64,000 nt of DNA from the NCBI RefSeq assembly GCF_001428825.1, contig NZ_LMIT01000002.1:195510-259509 (forward strand). The letters are read 5' to 3'. This document shows, piece after piece, positions 9,262 to 17,135 of the stretch (the stretch's first letter is position 1; the number at the start of each line of letters is the position of its first letter). A program made the position numbers and the translations under genes. The notes under the pieces are model-generated. The model had not been told where the DNA came from. It worked only from the letters and a program-made list of their open reading frames with translations, and searched no databases. The stretch comes from Nocardioides sp. Root240 (lineage in GTDB: Bacteria; Actinomycetota; Actinomycetes; Propionibacteriales; Nocardioidaceae).

Positions 9262-9858
9262 ATGGTGAAACTCGCGATCGTCTACTACTCCAGCTACGGC
9301 ACCGCCCACGCCATGGCCTCGCGCCTGGCCGAGACCGCCGAGAAGGCGGGCGCCGAGGTGCGCCTGCGACGGGTGCGCGAGACCGCGCCCCGTGAGGTGG
9401 TCGAGGGGGTGGAGGCCTGGGCCGCGCACGCCGCATCGGTGGCCGATCAGCCGGTCGCCGAGCCCGACGACCTCGCCTGGGCCGACGCGGTCGTCATGGG
9501 CTCCGGCACGCGCTACGGCCACGTGACCAGCCAGCTCCAGGCCTTCATCGACACCCTCGGCCCCCTGTGGCAGGAGGGCGCGCTGGAGGACAAGGTGTAC
9601 GCCGCGTTCACGTCGAGCTCGACACCCCACGGCGGCCAGGAGTCGACGATCCTGGCCATGCTCACGACCTTCTGCCACTTCGGCGGGATCATCGTGCCGC
9701 CGGGCTACACCGACGACGTGAAGTTCCGCGACGGCAACCCCTACGGCGTCGGCGTGGTCACCGAGGGCCAGGAAGGCCTCACCGACACCGACCACGCCGC
9801 CCTCGACCACCTGGTCACGCGGGTGCTGACCGTGGCCGAGGGACTCCACCTCGGCTGA
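9262..9858 (+). CDS. WrbA-like flavodoxin-fold NAD(P)H:quinone oxidoreductase
   Basis: The 198-residue product has the FMN phosphate loop at its start (IVYYSSYGTAHAMA) and WrbA-type segments: GSGTRYGHVTSQLQAFID, FTSSSTPHGGQEST and FGGIIVPPGY. WrbA enzymes reduce quinones by two electrons and so limit redox cycling. The ATG at 9262 follows GAGGAC. The gene is monocistronic, convergent with 9876-10478. Length is that of typical WrbA. Confidence 0.9.
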   Translation: MVKLAIVYYSSYGTAHAMASRLAETAEKAGAEVRLRRVRETAPREVVEGVEAWAAHAASVADQPVAEPDDLAWADAVVMGSGTRYGHVTSQLQAFIDTLGPLWQEGALEDKVYAAFTSSSTPHGGQESTILAMLTTFCHFGGIIVPPGYTDDVKFRDGNPYGVGVVTEGQEGLTDTDHAALDHLVTRVLTVAEGLHLG

Positions 9859-9875
9859 CGCCGCCGGGCTCTGCC

Positions 9876-10478
9876 TCAGGCCATCTCGGGGACGTGCAGG
9901 TGTGCGTAGGCGAGGTCGAACTCGTGCACCTCGACGACGATCCCCGAGACCTCGGTCGCCAACCGCTCACGCAGCGTGTCGGCCGTCGTACGGCTGGCCG
10001 TCATCGCCTCCTCCGAGGCCCAGGCGGTCGTGATGCAGCACAGGCCGCCGAGCCGGTCGACCAGCATGCTGGCGCTGCAGAACCCGTCGACCTCCTCGAG
10101 CCGGGGGAGCAGGGCGGTGCGGAAGGTCTCCGCCATCGCGTCGACGTCACCGTCGAGCCAGCTGACCCGGCAGCAGGCTCCGTGGTGGGTGCGGTGCATG
10201 ACGACGATCTCCCACGAGTCGACCTGCATCGACGCCCCCAACAGGTCGCGCCCGCGCTCGCGCACCGGCCGCAGCGAGCCGTCGCTGTCGGTCATCGCCT
10301 CCTCGGTGTCCCACGAGCTGGTGGCGATGCAGTAGCCGGTGGTGCGGTCGACCAGCAACGAGAGCCCGCGACAGCCCTCCGTGCCGGCGAGCTTCGGACC
10401 GGCCTCGTCCTCGACGAACCTGATGCCCGCCTCGATGCCTTCGGGTCTTCCGCGGAACGTGCTCGAGCGTGCGTACAC
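9876..10478 (-). CDS. Tandem ABM/dimeric alpha-beta-barrel domain protein
   Basis: The 200-residue protein seems to contain two copies of an antibiotic-biosynthesis-monooxygenase-like (ferredoxin-like, dimeric barrel) domain. The halves share the pattern EG(C/F)..(L/M)LVDR..G.C..T..W.(T/S)EEAM. Such proteins may be monooxygenases, heme-binding proteins or structural. No substrate can be named. The GTG start at 10478 follows GAGAGGAG. The paired Cys motifs (GACCRV, GLCCIT) in the second half are unusual. Confidence 0.75.
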   Translation of the reverse strand: MYARSSTFRGRPEGIEAGIRFVEDEAGPKLAGTEGCRGLSLLVDRTTGYCIATSSWDTEEAMTDSDGSLRPVRERGRDLLGASMQVDSWEIVVMHRTHHGACCRVSWLDGDVDAMAETFRTALLPRLEEVDGFCSASMLVDRLGGLCCITTAWASEEAMTASRTTADTLRERLATEVSGIVVEVHEFDLAYAHLHVPEMA

Positions 10479-10591
10479 GGCTCACTCCTCTCCAGGGGTG
10501 GGCGACGCCCGACCGGCGCCGCCGGTGCCTCCTGCCTACTCCTCCCGGAGCAGGAGCGCCATCCCTACCGGGCCGTAGGGTCGCGGCGCGT

Positions 10592-11260
10592 TCAGGCGTC
10601 GATCGGGCGCTCGTTGTAGGCGCCGGCGAGCTCCTGGCCGGTGAGCGCGTGGATGGCGTCCATGATCTCGTCGGTGGCCTCGCGGCGTGCCCTCCCGGGC
10701 GCGACGCCGTCGAAGCGGCCGGTGAAGTCGAGCGGCCTGCCGAACCGGACCGTCACCTTCGCCCGGCGCGGCCACCTCGAGTCGACCGGCTGCAGCGCGT
10801 CGGTGCCGATCAGCCCCACCGGGACCACGGGTACGCCGGCGGTCAACGCCAGCTGGGCGACCCCGGTCCGGCCGCGGTAGAGCCGCCCGTCGCGGGAGCG
10901 GGTGCCCTCCGGGTAGATGCCGAAGGCCTCGCCCCGCCCGAGCACCTCGAGCGCCACGTCGAGCGAGTTCAGGGCCGCCCGGGTGTCGGAGCGGTCGACC
11001 GGCACCATGCCGAGGCCCTCGAACCACGCCTTGCTGAGCCGTCCCTTGAGGCCGGAGCCCGTGAAGTACTCCGCCTTCGCCAGGAAGACGACCTTGCGCG
11101 GCGCCACGATCGGGATGACCACGCTGTCGGCGAAGCTCAGGTGGTTGCTCGCGAAGAGCACCGCGCCGTCCGCGGGCACGTTATCGACGCCCTCGATCGT
11201 GGGGCGCCAGAGGGCGCGCGCGAGGGGCGGAACGGTGGCGTGGAGGGCCGCGTAGAGCAC
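10592..11260 (-). CDS. PlsC-family lysophospholipid/1-acylglycerol-3-phosphate acyltransferase
   Basis: The 222-residue enzyme has the acyltransferase signature blocks: SNHLSFAD (HX4D catalytic pair, block I), PEGTRSRDG (block III, phosphate contact) and [12 protein letters not shown] (block IV). It would acylate a lysophospholipid or a related glycerol/inositol acceptor at the inner membrane face. The GTG at 11260 follows GGTGGAG. It is a single gene and which acceptor it uses cannot be told from the sequence. Confidence 0.88.
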   Translation of the reverse strand: MLYAALHATVPPLARALWRPTIEGVDNVPADGAVLFASNHLSFADSVVIPIVAPRKVVFLAKAEYFTGSGLKGRLSKAWFEGLGMVPVDRSDTRAALNSLDVALEVLGRGEAFGIYPEGTRSRDGRLYRGRTGVAQLALTAGVPVVPVGLIGTDALQPVDSRWPRRAKVTVRFGRPLDFTGRFDGVAPGRARREATDEIMDAIHALTGQELAGAYNERPIDA

Positions 11261-11327
11261 GGCTCCACCCTAGGGCGTGTCGATGACGGGGAGATGACGC
11301 GTCCCGCCGGACCGGACGACCCCGCGG

Positions 11328-12284
11328 CTACCTGTTCGCACGGTAGGTGCTGAACTGCGCATCCATCCGTGCGTCCTGGCCCACGGTGAACTCGAACATG
11401 CAGGCGTCGTCGGAGTAGTCCATGAAGTTGTTGATCGGGTCGACGCCGCCGCTCCTGCAGGTGTCGCGACCCACCGGGCAGCCGAACGCGGCCGAGCGCT
11501 CGGGCGCGGTGTCGGCGACGTAGTCGCCGGTCTTGCTGCAGCCGCCCTGGAAGGTGTGGAACAGGCCCATCCAGTGGCCGATCTCGTGGGTCGCGGTGTC
11601 CCCGAGGTTGTACGGCGCCGCCGATCCGCCGGGCACGGACGAGAACAGCAGCACGACGCCGTCGTCCTTGGGGTTCGACGCGTACGACGCCGGGAAGGTC
11701 GCCCAGCCGAGCAGGTCGGAGCCCGGGTTGGCGGAGTAGACGTTGAGGTCGTCGGCGCTGCCGAGGCGCAGGGCGGTCTTCATCGCGGTCTCGGCCGCGG
11801 TGCCGGGCTCGGCGACGTACCACGACGCATTGGTCGTGCGGTCGGTGCTGACCAGGCGGAAGGACCATCCCCAGGGTGCGTAGGCGTTGTTGAGCACGCT
11901 GATCTGGCTGTTGATCTGGCTGTCGGGGATGTCGCCGTTCGCGATCCCGCTGCCGTTGTTGATGACGTGCCAGTGCACGTCGATGACGCCGCCCGTGACG
12001 GCCGGCGTGCCACCGCCACCGCCCGGCGGCTTCCCGAGCGCCGCCTTCGCCTGCGCGTTGCCCTTGGCCAGCAGGGCCGCCTCGCGTGCGTACGCGTCGT
12101 CGACGTTGGCCTCGTGGCCCCGTCCGTGTGCGCCGGAGGTGGTGCGTGCCCCCGCCGGGTCGAAGCACGGGACGTCGTCGGCGGCGTGGGCGCTGGTGCT
12201 CCCCGGGGTGGCCGCCCCGGTCAGCACCGCGCTGAGCAGCGCGACGGATCCTGCGATGGCGGCAAGGCGGCGGCGACGGACCAT
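11328..12284 (-). CDS. Secreted zinc metalloprotease, M43 (pappalysin/cytophagalysin) type
   Basis: The 318-residue precursor begins with a signal peptide (MVRRRRLAAIAGSVALLSAV... ending near AHA). The catalytic motif HEIGHWMGLFH (HExxHxxGxxH) binds zinc, and NNFMDYSDDACM supplies the Met-turn. Several Cys residues (GGCSK, GCPVGRDTC, DDACM) likely form disulfides. The upstream in-frame extension to 12794 lacks coding logic; the ATG at 12284 is preceded by GGGAGC. Likely an extracellular nutrient or surface-processing protease. Confidence 0.88.
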   Translation of the reverse strand: MVRRRRLAAIAGSVALLSAVLTGAATPGSTSAHAADDVPCFDPAGARTTSGAHGRGHEANVDDAYAREAALLAKGNAQAKAALGKPPGGGGGTPAVTGGVIDVHWHVINNGSGIANGDIPDSQINSQISVLNNAYAPWGWSFRLVSTDRTTNASWYVAEPGTAAETAMKTALRLGSADDLNVYSANPGSDLLGWATFPASYASNPKDDGVVLLFSSVPGGSAAPYNLGDTATHEIGHWMGLFHTFQGGCSKTGDYVADTAPERSAAFGCPVGRDTCRSGGVDPINNFMDYSDDACMFEFTVGQDARMDAQFSTYRANR

Positions 12285-12420
12285 GGTTGCTCCCAGGCGC
12301 GAGAAGGGGCCGGATCGGCAGGACTCGAGGCTAGACCTGCGGAGGTCGGCGCGTCGAGAGCCGTGGGCGGACCCGGGTTGGGAGTTGGCACATCGGCCGG
12401 TCTTTGGGACCGTGGTGGGC

Positions 12421-12921
12421 ATGAACCTCAGCAGGACCTGGATGGTGCGCGGCGGCGCCGGCGTCGCGCTCGCCGTCATCTCGGGTGCATGGGCCCTGAG
12501 CATCGCCGCGACCGGCGGCCCCTCCGCGCACGGTCGCGACGACAACGTCGCCCCCGAGTCGTCGGTCGCTCCCGCCGCCGACCCGACCCCCGAGGAGGGG
12601 GAGGACCCGCTGCCGCAGGACGCTGCGTCGACGGCGCCGACAGGCGCCGTACCGGCGCTGGAGACCGCGGCGGGCGAGGCGACCGACGAGGCCACCGACA
12701 TCGTGGTCATCGACCCCGCGACGGGCGAGCCCGTGGTCGAGCCGTCGTCCAAGCCGTCGAAGCCGAAGCCGCCGCGGGACACCCCGACGAGCAAGCCGAC
12801 GCCCCAGCCGACGCCGACGCCGACTCAGCCCTCGCCGACGCCCACCCAGCCGCGCAACGAGTGCACCGACCTGGTCTCGGGCCTCAACTGCATCCTGGCG
12901 CCGATCACGAAGCGTCCCTGA
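12421..12921 (+). CDS. Secreted or membrane-anchored Pro/Thr-rich hypothetical protein
   Basis: The 166-residue protein has an N-terminal hydrophobic segment (about 8-30) and then low-complexity acidic and Pro/Thr-rich sequence (PTPQPTPTPTQPSPTPTQP) that probably spans the cell wall. Its short C-terminus contains two Cys (NECTDLVSGLNCILAP). Such layouts are common in actinobacterial wall-associated proteins, but no family is recognised. It is divergent from the metalloprotease, and its 3' end overlaps the convergent PAP2 gene by 17 nt. Confidence 0.7.
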   Translation: MNLSRTWMVRGGAGVALAVISGAWALSIAATGGPSAHGRDDNVAPESSVAPAADPTPEEGEDPLPQDAASTAPTGAVPALETAAGEATDEATDIVVIDPATGEPVVEPSSKPSKPKPPRDTPTSKPTPQPTPTPTQPSPTPTQPRNECTDLVSGLNCILAPITKRP

Positions 12922-13903
12922 CGGCTTCGGCCGCAGGACGCCCGGACCGTCGGCGCCGGTCCCACCAGGCCGCACCGGTGACCACCACCAGCACGAGCAG
13001 GCCGCCGGCGATCTCGTCGACGACGTAGTGCTCGGCGTAGTAGACCAGCGAGAACAGCATGCTCGCGGGGTAGAGCAGCACGCTCCAGCGCCACGGGTTG
13101 CGGAAGTGCGTGATCACCCACCACGCGATGAAGATCGCGAGCGCGGAGTGCAGTGACGGCATCGCGGCGACCTGGTTGCCGATCGAGGACAGGTCCTGCT
13201 GCGCCGTGGTCGCCTGGCTCGCCGTCGTGGAGCGCGCCGAGGCGGTCAGGTCGAACCAGCCGCGGCCGGTGATCCGGGCGACGTCGCTGCTGAGGTAGCC
13301 GTCGCGCGCGGCCATCCACGGCGGCGCCATCGGGTAGAGGATGTAGCCCGCGACCGAGAGCAGCATGATCGCCAGGTAGCGCCGCATGTAGCCGACCCAC
13401 GCCGTGCGGTTCCGCTTCCACAGGACGGCACCGATGGCGAGGGCCGCGAAGAAGTGCGAGTAGTAGACGGTGGTCAGCACCACGTCGTACCAGCGCGGGG
13501 GCATGGACTGCCGGCACGGGACACCGCACAGGTGCGCCTGCAGGAACTCCGTCGGCAGCGTCCCGCCGAACAGCCACCGGTCGGCGTCGACCGGCCACGA
13601 GTAGCTCACGCTGAGGATGCCGAGGTTGTCGGAGACCCCGCGGCTGTAGAGGTAGAGCAGCAGGACGGCGAACGGCGGCCACCAGTCCCGCAGGAACGCC
13701 AGGTGCTCCCGGACCGGACGTCGCACGTCCCAGGCCACCGTCGCCAGCCACAGGATGATGACCACCTGGTAGCCCTGCCGGGGGAGGCCGTTGACCTGCA
13801 TGTAGGCCGCCAGGCCCACCACGAAGACCGCCACACCCGCCACGCGGGCCAGGTCCACCCGCGGCAGGCTCGTGCCGACCGCTTCCGCTTCGCCGCCTGT
13901 CAT
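12905..13903 (-). CDS. PAP2-superfamily membrane phosphatase/phosphotransferase (AUR1-like)
   Basis: This 332-residue multi-pass membrane protein carries the lipid phosphatase motifs: QVAAMPSLHSA (PSxH, catalytic His) and the later YYAEHYVVDEIAG (His-Asp pair). An upstream extracellular segment with Cys and Pro is present (LCGVPCRQSMPP). It resembles inositol-phosphotransferase-type PAP2_3 proteins. I prefer the ATG at 13903, which has GGAGG 4 nt upstream, over 13951. The substrate (isoprenoid diphosphate, phosphatidate or phosphoinositide) is unknown. Confidence 0.85.
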   Translation of the reverse strand: MTGGEAEAVGTSLPRVDLARVAGVAVFVVGLAAYMQVNGLPRQGYQVVIILWLATVAWDVRRPVREHLAFLRDWWPPFAVLLLYLYSRGVSDNLGILSVSYSWPVDADRWLFGGTLPTEFLQAHLCGVPCRQSMPPRWYDVVLTTVYYSHFFAALAIGAVLWKRNRTAWVGYMRRYLAIMLLSVAGYILYPMAPPWMAARDGYLSSDVARITGRGWFDLTASARSTTASQATTAQQDLSSIGNQVAAMPSLHSALAIFIAWWVITHFRNPWRWSVLLYPASMLFSLVYYAEHYVVDEIAGGLLVLVVVTGAAWWDRRRRSGRPAAEAVRDAS

Positions 13904-14027
13904 CACACCTCCGGGAGGGAGGTTAACGGGCGGTGACGACAGGCGCGGCACGGCAGGGTCCGCTGTCCCGCGCCCGCGATTACCTCAACAGATTTATTCA
14001 ACGCGCTGTTCACGTTATGCTCCGCGG

Positions 14028-14534
14028 GTGACTTCGTCGTCCCCTGCCTTCGCTCCGCGCCGTCCCGGCCTCCTCATGCCGCTCGCCGTCCGCATCGGTG
14101 CCGTGTCCTGGATGCCGCGGCTGCTGCCGGCCATCGTCCGCACCGACAAGGCGCTCCAGGGTGCGACGGGCGGTCGACTGACGATCCTGGACGTGGCCGG
14201 GCTGCCGAACCTGATGCTCACGACCATCGGTCGCAGGTCGGGCCAGCCCCGCAGCAACCCGCTGCTCTGCGTGCCCGACGGCGACCGGATCCTGATCGCC
14301 GGTTCCTACTTCGGCGGTCCCAAGGAGCCCCTGTGGGTCAAGAACCTCGAGGCGAACCCCGCGGTCACCGCTCGGTACGCCGGTCGGGTGCACCAGCTCA
14401 CCGCCCGGCGCCTCGACGGCGCGGAGCGAGCCAGGGCGTGGCGCACGATGGTCGACACGTGGCCCAACTTCACCCGCTACGAGCAGCGCACGCAGCGCGA
14501 GATCAAGGTCTTCGAGCTGGTGCCGCGCAGCTGA
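14028..14534 (+). CDS. Deazaflavin (F420)-dependent nitroreductase-family protein (Ddn-like)
   Basis: The 168-residue protein shows the split-barrel Ddn family pattern: LTTIGRRSGQPRSNPLLCV, DGDRILIAGSYFGGPKEPLWVKNLEANP and the C-terminal YEQRT.REIKVFELVP. These enzymes use reduced F420 (or bind it) to reduce quinones or nitro compounds. The GTG at 14028 has no Shine-Dalgarno; a TATGCT hexamer ends 6 nt upstream, so the mRNA may be leaderless. Convergent with the response regulator gene. Confidence 0.87.
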   Translation: MTSSSPAFAPRRPGLLMPLAVRIGAVSWMPRLLPAIVRTDKALQGATGGRLTILDVAGLPNLMLTTIGRRSGQPRSNPLLCVPDGDRILIAGSYFGGPKEPLWVKNLEANPAVTARYAGRVHQLTARRLDGAERARAWRTMVDTWPNFTRYEQRTQREIKVFELVPRS

Positions 14535-14561
14535 GGCTGGGCGCGGCGCGCCGGGAGCCGC

Positions 14562-15314
14562 TCAGTCCCGGGGCTGCCAGCCCACCCGATAGGCGGCGCA
14601 GACGACCGAGACCTGCGACCTCATCTCGAGCTTGGCCAGGATGGACTTGATCTGGCTGCGCACCGTGGCCTCGACGACCACACGGGAGCGGGCGATCTCC
14701 CGCACCTGCGCGCCCTTCATCAAGGCTTCGAGGACCTCGGACTCGCACGTCGTCAGGCGCGCCAGCCGGGACCGGAGCAGGTACTCCTCGTCGCGCCGGT
14801 CGAGAGCCTCGGCCATCAGGGCCTCGCGCTGCGCCTGGGGCATCAGCGGCAGGCCCTGGTGGATCCGCCGAGCGGTGTGGGCCACCTCGCTCACCGAGCA
14901 GGTCTTGTGCAGGACGTGCTTCGCGCCCTGGCGGAGCGCCTCGCCCCACAGGGCCCGGTCGAGGGACTCGGTCAGCAGGACCACCGACGCGCCCGATGCC
15001 GTCAGCGGCGCGACCAGCCGGATGCCGTCCCCGACGCGTCCCAGGTCCTGCTCGAGAAGGACGAGTCGCCCCGCGCTGCGCAGGGCAGCGGCGAGGACGG
15101 CGGCCATCGACACGTCCGACGGATCGAAGCGGATCGCCGTGGCGAGGTAGCCCTCCTGCTCCAGGGTCAGCGCGAGGGAGTCGGCGAAGAGCAGGTGGTG
15201 GTCGATGATGGTGATCCGCAACGGACGCCGGCTCGCGGTCTCTGGCTCGGGGAGACCTCCGGACGCGACGAGGTGGCGCGGATCTGGATGCGCAGAGACG
15301 AGCGTGTCGGACAT
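14562..15314 (-). CDS. NarL/LuxR-family response regulator with atypical receiver
   Basis: The 250-residue protein has a receiver domain (about 30-150) and a C-terminal LuxR-type helix-turn-helix (LTTCESEVLEALMKGAQVREIARS..., recognition VEATVRSQIKSILAKL). The acidic pocket reads IIDHHLLF instead of IVDDHALF, and the phosphoacceptor position is Glu (LVLLEQDLG) where the paralog at 22579 has Asp (VVLLDLELG); the Lys in HVLHKT is kept. It is therefore likely phosphorylation-independent. The DNA-binding domain is close to that of the 22579 regulator. I chose the ATG at 15314 over upstream in-frame starts because it is followed at once by conserved-type sequence; the Shine-Dalgarno (GGGGGT) is weak. 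Confidence 0.85.
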   Translation of the reverse strand: MSDTLVSAHPDPRHLVASGGLPEPETASRRPLRITIIDHHLLFADSLALTLEQEGYLATAIRFDPSDVSMAAVLAAALRSAGRLVLLEQDLGRVGDGIRLVAPLTASGASVVLLTESLDRALWGEALRQGAKHVLHKTCSVSEVAHTARRIHQGLPLMPQAQREALMAEALDRRDEEYLLRSRLARLTTCESEVLEALMKGAQVREIARSRVVVEATVRSQIKSILAKLEMRSQVSVVCAAYRVGWQPRD

Positions 15315-15425
15315 CGGACCCCCAGTGGGCAGCATGCAGACGGCTCGCGGGGTCCGGGCGAGGTGTTGGTTGACCTTTCTACCATCCGCCGGCGCGGGGG
15401 AACCAGCGAAATGTCTGGACCGGAT

Positions 15426-15439
15426 GGCAAAATTTCGCC
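15426..15439. promoter_or_regulatory. Near-palindrome upstream of the atypical response regulator
   Basis: GGCAAAATTTCGCC is a near-perfect dyad (one mismatched pair) in the 164-bp gap, 112 bp upstream of the regulator start. Its AAAATTT centre resembles, but is not the same as, the CCCAA-n-TTGGG elements of the polysaccharide locus. It may be the regulator's own binding site. Confidence 0.35.
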
Positions 15440-15478
15440 GGCTCGCTGCGTCCGCCGGGCGCGCCGGCGGCCCGGTCG

Positions 15479-16201
15479 TCACTCGCGGGCGAGCCGCTCC
15501 ATCGTCAGGACGCGATCGATCACCTGTCGGGCGGTCTCCCTGACCGCGAGGTTGTGCCGGCGGCTGTAGTCGCGCAGCAGCTGGAAGGCCCGGTCGATGT
15601 CGACGCCCGAGCTCGCCATCACCACGCCCTTGGCCTGCTCGATCAGGACGCGGCTGTCGAGTGCGGACTGGAGCTGCTCGGCGATCAGCCCCGACTGCCG
15701 GACGGCGCGCTCCTGGAGCAGGCCGATGGTGGCGATGTCGGCCAGTGCCTGCCCGATCGCCACGTGGTCCTCACTCAGCCGGGAGTCGGCCACGCAGAAC
15801 AGGTTCATCGCGCCCACGACCGAGTCGCGCAGCCGCAGCGGGATCGCGTGGGCGGACTGGAAGCCGACCTCCGCGAGGGCGGCGGTGAAGTGCGGCCAAC
15901 GCGCCCGGGACGCCTCGGCGCCGACGTTGACGACGGCGTGGCCCGTCTGGAGGCAGTCGAGGCACGGGCCTTCGTCGTTCTGCAGCTCGAACAGCTCGAG
16001 GAGCTGGGCACGGTCGCTCGTGGAGGCGACGACGTGCATGACGTCGTGGGCGTCGATCAGGATGACGCCCGCGGCATCGGCGCCGAGGAGCTCGACGCTG
16101 CGCTCGGTCAGGGTGGACAGGAAGTCCAGGGCGTCGAACTCGTCGACCAGCGTGTCGGCGAGCTCGACGAACACGCGGGTCAGGCGTTGCTCGCTGGTCA
16201 T
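15479..16201 (-). CDS. GAF-ANTAR transcription antiterminator
   Basis: Residues about 20-150 form a GAF sensor domain (LTERSVELLGADAAGVILID... GPCLDCLQTG), and the C-terminal 55 residues an ANTAR RNA-binding domain (LQSALDSRVLIEQAKGVVMASSGVDIDRAFQLLRDYSRRHN). ANTAR proteins bind paired hairpins in nascent mRNA to prevent termination. The GAF Cys pair (CLDC) could respond to redox or metals; this is inference. The ATG at 16201 is preceded by GAGGTGGAGG. It lies 51 nt downstream of a second GAF-ANTAR gene. Confidence 0.9.
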   Translation of the reverse strand: MTSEQRLTRVFVELADTLVDEFDALDFLSTLTERSVELLGADAAGVILIDAHDVMHVVASTSDRAQLLELFELQNDEGPCLDCLQTGHAVVNVGAEASRARWPHFTAALAEVGFQSAHAIPLRLRDSVVGAMNLFCVADSRLSEDHVAIGQALADIATIGLLQERAVRQSGLIAEQLQSALDSRVLIEQAKGVVMASSGVDIDRAFQLLRDYSRRHNLAVRETARQVIDRVLTMERLARE

Positions 16202-16252
16202 GGCCTCCACCTCTCCGACGAACGCACAGGCGTCCGGCCAAGCTGACACTGG

Positions 16253-16969
16253 TCACCCATCGTCGCCCTCCTCGGGGTCAATGTGTAGTCGGCCCGACAG
16301 AATCGCGCGCGCGACGTCGAGGAGCGGACGCTCCGTCGCGTAGGCGTGCGCGCGCATCAGCAGCAGCGCCTCGGCCATGCCGACCGATGCCGTGACCGAG
16401 AGGAACCCGGTGGCCTGGTGGACCTCCGCCCGGTAGCCCACCGGCTCACCCAGGTCGGGGTGCAGGATGCCGTTCTGCCCCACCTGGCCCTGCAGGTCGA
16501 GCAGGACCGCCACACCCGCTTCGGCATAGGCACGAGCCGTCCCGGCCTGGTCGTCGTCCAGGCGTTCGGATGACGATCGGTACAGGCACAGGCTTCCGAG
16601 CCGGATGCCGCCCACCTGGAGGGGAAGGGCGGTCACGGCCCGGACACCTGCAGCGACGGCGGCGGAGGCGAACCCGGGCCACCGCGCCAGTGCGTCGATG
16701 CCCAGGTCGTCGTGGACCACCGTGCGGCCGGTGCGGGAGGCGTCCAGGGCGGGACCCTCGCCGAGGTCGAACTGCAGCTCCTCGAGCTGGGTGGCGAGGG
16801 GACCCGATGCGCCCAGCACGGCCTGGTGCCCGTCGTCGTTCATCAGTGCCATGCCGACGCCGGCCGTCCGGACCGTCTCGGCGCAGTCGATGCACAGCAG
16901 CTCGGGGAGGGATCGCCCGGCCTCGTCGGGCGCGCTGATGGCAGCAAGGATCTGCGTCACCGTTCTCAC
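16253..16969 (-). CDS. GAF-ANTAR regulator, second copy
   Basis: The 238-residue protein has a GAF domain (about 10-150; LPELLCIDCAETVRTAGVGMALM, LGEGPALDASRTGRTV) and a C-terminal ANTAR-type helix bundle (YRAEVHQATGFLSVTASVGMAEALLLMRAHAY). It probably forms an operon with the ANTAR gene at 15479. The GTG at 16969 is preferred because GGAAGC lies just upstream and the reading frame beyond it lacks coding features. Targets are unknown. Confidence 0.87.
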   Translation of the reverse strand: MRTVTQILAAISAPDEAGRSLPELLCIDCAETVRTAGVGMALMNDDGHQAVLGASGPLATQLEELQFDLGEGPALDASRTGRTVVHDDLGIDALARWPGFASAAVAAGVRAVTALPLQVGGIRLGSLCLYRSSSERLDDDQAGTARAYAEAGVAVLLDLQGQVGQNGILHPDLGEPVGYRAEVHQATGFLSVTASVGMAEALLLMRAHAYATERPLLDVARAILSGRLHIDPEEGDDG

Positions 16970-17135
16970 GCTTCCGCCCCTCGGGCTGCAGGAGTTGCTT
17001 CGAGTCGAAGTGGTCTCGGGGTCCTGCCAGGTGGGGCCGCTGTCTCGGTGGATCGGGTCTGGCCGGGAGAACTCCTCCAGCCTAGACCGGTGGCCGAGCC
17101 TCGCCGGTGTGCCGCGCGGTCGGGGCGGTCGCTGG

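Noticed and set aside
12285..12794. N-terminal extension of the metalloprotease
   Set aside because: It is antisense to the Pro-rich protein gene; the signal peptide starts at 12284.
12810..12860. Repeated Pro/Thr codons as a possible DNA repeat element
   Set aside because: It is coding low-complexity sequence of the wall-spanning linker, not an independent repeat.
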